64,000 nucleotides of DNA from Oxytricha trifallax (lineage: Eukaryota; Ciliophora; Spirotrichea; Sporadotrichida; Oxytrichidae): positions 23,875-87,874 of the forward strand of contig ARYC01001848.1 in the NCBI GenBank assembly GCA_000711775.1, read 5' to 3'. Numbering within the stretch: the stretch's first letter is position 1; the number at the start of each line of letters is the position of its first letter. The notes beneath the pieces are model-generated. The model searched no databases, was not told where the DNA came from, and was given only the letters and a program-made list of their open reading frames with translations. Position numbers and translations under genes: made by a program. This document shows positions 61,001 through 64,000 of this stretch, in pieces.

Positions 61001-61249
61001 TTTTTTAATTTAAATTAGGAATTTACAACATAGGTGTAAATAAATGCACGATTTGTAACTGTACAAATTAATTAAATTATTATAATCATTTCAATATTAA
61101 ATACTATAAAATGTACAATGTACTGTTTGTAAAAATATATTAACATAGACTGTACAAAAATATAAATAGATTTAAAGCCTAATATTAAATTAATTATATT
61201 AGAGCTAGATAATGACATTTGACTGTATTTGTACTATGTAAAATTTCTT

Positions 61250-61579
61250 TGATTAGTTCTCACTGCTGAGACTGCTTCCTGATGAGCTTCTATTTTCCAA
61301 TTTAATGTTCCCATCTTTTCTCACAGTTGATCTAGTGAATTCCAGGAACTCATGAAAGTTGCTAGCATCACCAACTAAAATCTCAAGCTCATCTAAATCT
61401 CCGGACATTTATCTCTGCTGCACCTTCCCTACAATTATTGCTCCTATTTGTAACGAATTGATTGCCCGACCTCCATTGTAATTGCCACTGGTAAAGAATC
61501 CCTTTGATAAACCAACTTTGTCTTTCTGTAAATTGATTTAGATCAAGTTTTGTGATTTTGAATGATGACGAAGAATCAT
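61250..61579 (-). CDS. coding segment, possible MDS of a cellular gene
   Basis: From an ATG at 61,579 the frame reads, with TAA as Gln, KDKVGLSKGFFTSGNYNGGR, then INSLQIGAIIVGKVQQRQ, MSGDLDELEILVGDASNFHE and RSSSGSSLSSEN near 61,250. Codon choice and residue mix are those of a real protein, and the block is GC-richer than its surroundings. The frame runs on into AT-rich DNA without a TGA, as expected if an MDS ends at an MDS/IES junction near 61,250. TBE copy B begins 33 bases upstream of the ATG. The protein is not recognised. Confidence 0.45.
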
Positions 61580-61612
61580 AATGTGGCTTAGCTTGTTGGT
61601 AGAACTCTGAAT

Positions 61613-61629
61613 CAAAACCCCAAAACCCC
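61613..61629 (+). repeat. TBE terminal 17-bp telomere-like repeat
   Basis: CAAAACCCCAAAACCCC is intact and equals two hypotrich telomere units. Inner terminus sequence (TCTTATTGGGGTTAGTAGA near 61,675) is shared with copy A. Confidence 0.85.
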
Positions 61630-61779
61630 TTAGTGAGGTTTATAAGTGCTTTGATTTGTAGGGTATTGTTGGGGTCTTATTGGGGTTAGTAGAGAAAATG
61701 CAGGTTTTTTGTGAATTTAATGAATATTTAATGAGTATTATTGTATTTAATCCAAACAAATTTTATCTGCTTATCTTTG

Positions 61780-63192
61780 TGGTACCTCTTGAATCTAGCT
61801 CTCTTGAGTGCTTCATGTATGTCTTCTAGCGATTATCTTGGATTAGCTGGAGCTCTCACGATTATCATCTCTACAAGTTTCTTAATTTCATTGCAGACAT
61901 CTTCCTGTTGTATATGTTTAGAAGCCAAACTTATTGATTATTTTTCGTGCTTTGTTCCAAAGTAAGACATATTTTCCATATCGCACTCTAAGGTTATGGC
62001 AGCAACTGCCCATACATCCCATTAAACAGAGCCATTAGTCCACTTCTCCCTGATTGGAAAGTATCCTGGAGTGCCAAGCACCTTAGCAAAAGTCACAATT
62101 TCTTATCTTAGCTCTATTGAAATCAATGACTACAATTTCTAAAGGACAGAGATTTAACATAACATTTTCAGGCTTCAAATCTCTATGTACATACCCAAGT
62201 TCATGGAGCTCTTAAACACCCTTAATCATTTCTGAGAAGTATCTCATTTAAATCATCTGGGTATCTATTATGATAGAGATACTCTCTTAAAGTCATTTCA
62301 AATTTTTTCAGTCTTAATGCAACAAAGCCATGCTCAAGAATATCTCCATCAAGTCTAAGCAAGTTCTTAAACTATTTTTTCTAAGCCTCCCTCAGTATTA
62401 TGTATTCATTTGCAAATTCATTTTGATACTGCTTTTTAATGAGATACTTGAAAGGATATACTTTGTAAGCATACTCATCAACCACTATCAGCTTAGCCTT
62501 GTTTGGTAAGTCAAAATGCAAGTAATTTTCAATACATCTTTCAATATCAATTGCATTCAATGCAGGTATATACATAGCTCTCTCTTAAAGACATGCTATA
62601 AGAGTACCATTTGCTGGCTGATTCATTGATTCAAAACGCGTCTGCCTCTTGAGCCTTTCCTCCTGTTCTCTTTATGACTCAAGAGAGTTATTTTTTCTTT
62701 TAGCAGGTATAAGCTTTTAAGTTTCTTTATCTTTTATTAGGAATTCACTTAAGTGGCTTTGCATATGCCTCTTTACTTTGGCTGAGTGAGTATAAGACTT
62801 CATGCATGTTGTGCATTGGTACCTTCCATCCACTTTGTCATGTTTAAAATAAATCTTGGCTTTGCCAGAATGTACTTCTATAATGTGCCTCTTCAAGCTC
62901 GACTCAGTTGAGAAGAAATTTTAGCAGTCTTCACATTAAAATATTTTAATTTTTTCAATTGGTTGCTGTTCCTTATCTTCCTCAACCAATTCAACTTATA
63001 TTTAAACTCCTATCTCTGCACTCTACTTCTTGATTTAAACTTATATTTTAAAGACCTCAGCTTCAAACTCTAGAGCTCTTAGCTCAACCTCCTTTTCAAT
63101 ATAAATTACTTCTGGTTTCTTGAGGAGCCAAAGTTGAGTAATGATTGACCTGTTCCAAGAGAAACTGCCTTACGATTTAAGTTGGACGCCAT
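61780..63192 (-). pseudogene. TBE zinc-finger protein kinase (57-kDa type)
   Basis: This is the TBE zinc-finger/kinase protein; its role in transposition is unknown. ATG at 63,192 (MASNLNRKAVSLGTG). Two C2H2 fingers follow: CEDCQNFFSTESSLKRH(x4)H and CTTCMKSYTHSAKVKRH(x3)H, near 62,935-62,760. The kinase domain has a candidate ATP Lys in YAYKVYPF, ILREAQK (possible C-helix Glu), VHRDLKPENVM (catalytic loop, about 62,160-62,192), VVIDFNRA where DFG is expected, GTPGYFPIREKW and WDVWAVAAITLEC (activation segment and subdomain IX). One-base shifts occur near 63,120 and 62,105. The frame then runs open towards the terminus; its real end is unclear. The intact HRDLKPEN loop suggests recent decay; DFN instead of DFG is atypical. 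Confidence 0.8.
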
Positions 63193-63755
63193 GTTTTAAT
63201 TCAAATTTAAATTTCTATTATAAAGCTCTAATAACTATTCTGGCTATAGTCACTCTGGATAGGAGTTGATACGACAACAATTATGGTTGAATATAAGGTG
63301 TTAGAGATCATATTTATGCTTAGTTTATAAATATAATTTTTCTAATTTCATACTTAATAATTTCGATTTAGGTACCAACTAAGTATAAAATTGAGTTGGT
63401 ACTGGTACCAATTAGGTTTTGAACCATTTTGGAACTTTTCCATTAAAACCTCATTAGTTTAAAACTTGACTAATTAAGTTTTGGTACTATTATATTGGTA
63501 CCAATTAAATTTAAACGAATTTAGTACCGGTACTAATTAAGTTTAAACAAATTTAGTACTAATTTAATGGAACTAAATTGATAATAATGGAGCTCCATCT
63601 CTAAAGTTTGATAAGCTTCTGCCAGCTTTCTCCACGTATCGTTACCAGGTTGACCTCCTATAAGATGCCCATATTTAATGCTAAGATTTTAAGCAGTAGG
63701 ATCCAGAACTCTATATATTAAAATTTGAAATTCAATAAGAAGAGAAGGAACAAGG
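63193..63755. promoter_or_regulatory. divergent intergenic region of TBE copy B with GGTACC-type repeats
   Basis: It separates the kinase and 22-kDa-type starts. Between 63,370 and 63,570 the block GGTACCAA/TAATTAAG-TTT recurs at least four times (near 63,371, 63,409, 63,497 and 63,525), several as palindromic GGTACC or ACCGGT cores. Related blocks lie in copy A at 4.41-4.63 kb. These could be sites for the element's own zinc-finger protein; that is inference. Confidence 0.4.
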
Positions 63756-64000
63756 ATGGAATCTAAAAGTACTGCAATAAAGAGGGTTGAAGCTTAAGAA
63801 ATGATCTCAAGATTTAGAAGCAAGGAAGATCTCTATCGATATCTCACTCAGCATGGCAAGCATGAGACATATACTTAATCATATACTATAGTCGGTTTAT
63901 TCATTCCAACGATGGAAGGTACCAAAATTTCATTCTTAAAAGCTATACTCTGCGATGAGAAGAAAGCCTTCAAAATCAGTGAAATAAAGTTGATAGATAT
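63756..64000 (+). CDS. TBE 22-kDa-type protein, 5' part
   Basis: ATG at 63,756; MESKSTAIKRVEAQEMISRF leads into RSKEDLYRYLTQHGKHETYT and then a hydrophobic IVGLFIPT segment. With TAA as Gln the frame is unbroken for 81 codons to the window end. It aligns with the copy A gene at 4,249 downwards, which has lost one base after VEAQE. It is divergent to the kinase, as in copy A. The conserved GVLGTL core would lie beyond the window. Confidence 0.7.

Larger units (their letters stand above)
61613..64000. mobile_element. TBE-type transposon copy B, cut by window end
   Basis: It starts CAAAACCCCAAAACCCC directly after AAT (61,610-61,612), an A-N-T target, which is the diagnostic TBE end. The zinc-finger kinase lies just inside on the minus strand, followed by a divergent intergenic region and the start of the 22-kDa-type gene. 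The transposase and far terminus would lie beyond 64,000. It is better preserved than copy A but already frameshifted. Confidence 0.85.

Noticed and set aside
1-64000. tRNA, rRNA and CRISPR arrays
   Set aside because: No cloverleaf with a conserved T-loop, no recognisable rRNA core and no regularly spaced repeats were seen by eye on either strand; an RNA search program was not available.

Overview
The window looks like micronuclear (germline) DNA of a hypotrich/stichotrich ciliate of the Oxytricha-Stylonychia-Tetmemena kind. Three things support this. Two transposon ends begin with C4A4 telomere-like sequence (CAAAACCCC...) next to an A-N-T trinucleotide, the hallmark of the TBE transposons of these ciliates. 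Every recognisable protein reads well only if TAA and TAG are Gln, and ends at TGA. The DNA is very AT-rich, gene-poor and full of decayed transposons and foldback elements, as expected of DNA removed when the macronucleus forms. No complete cellular gene, rRNA, tRNA or CRISPR array was recognised. Because only TGA stops translation here, open frames of 80-100 codons arise by chance, so weak ORFs have low scores.

Layout. 2.3-8.1 kb: decayed TBE copy A (42-kDa-type transposase, 22-kDa-type protein, zinc-finger kinase), split by a 1.5 kb foldback element with telomere-like, G-rich ends. 9.3-10.8 kb: coding-like islands that may be macronuclear-destined segments (MDSs). 11.25-11.88 kb: a near-perfect foldback with a 6-bp target duplication. 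17.7-23.84 kb: the most interesting unit, a roughly 6.1 kb element with long inverted termini. It carries a zinc-finger/MT-A70 adenine methyltransferase, a 22-kDa-type protein, a DDE transposase and a Rep/SF3-like remnant. 26.7-36 kb: dispersed repeats and faint reverse-transcriptase traces. 41.3-42.3, 46.87-47.29, 57.80-58.21 and about 29.64-30.05 kb: short foldback elements whose termini match the methyltransferase element. 42.7-43.35 and 58.35-58.76 kb: GC-rich islands. 50.3-55.7 kb: degenerate coding stretches and a Tc1-like transposase remnant. 58.96-59.93 kb: an unrecognised two-frame ORF. 61.25-61.58 kb: an MDS-like coding piece next to TBE copy B (61.613 kb to the window end), which again carries the zinc-finger kinase and the start of the 22-kDa-type gene.

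How the genes fit together. Both TBE copies and the 17.7-23.8 kb element share one plan: transposase, then a converging 22-kDa-type gene, then, divergently, a two-zinc-finger protein with an enzymatic C-terminal domain. In TBE that domain is a protein kinase. In the other element it is an MT-A70 methyltransferase, so the third slot appears to exchange effector domains. The short foldbacks would be non-autonomous relatives of the methyltransferase element. Apart from the overlaps noted, all functional statements are inferred from sequence motifs read by eye; no search or alignment was run.
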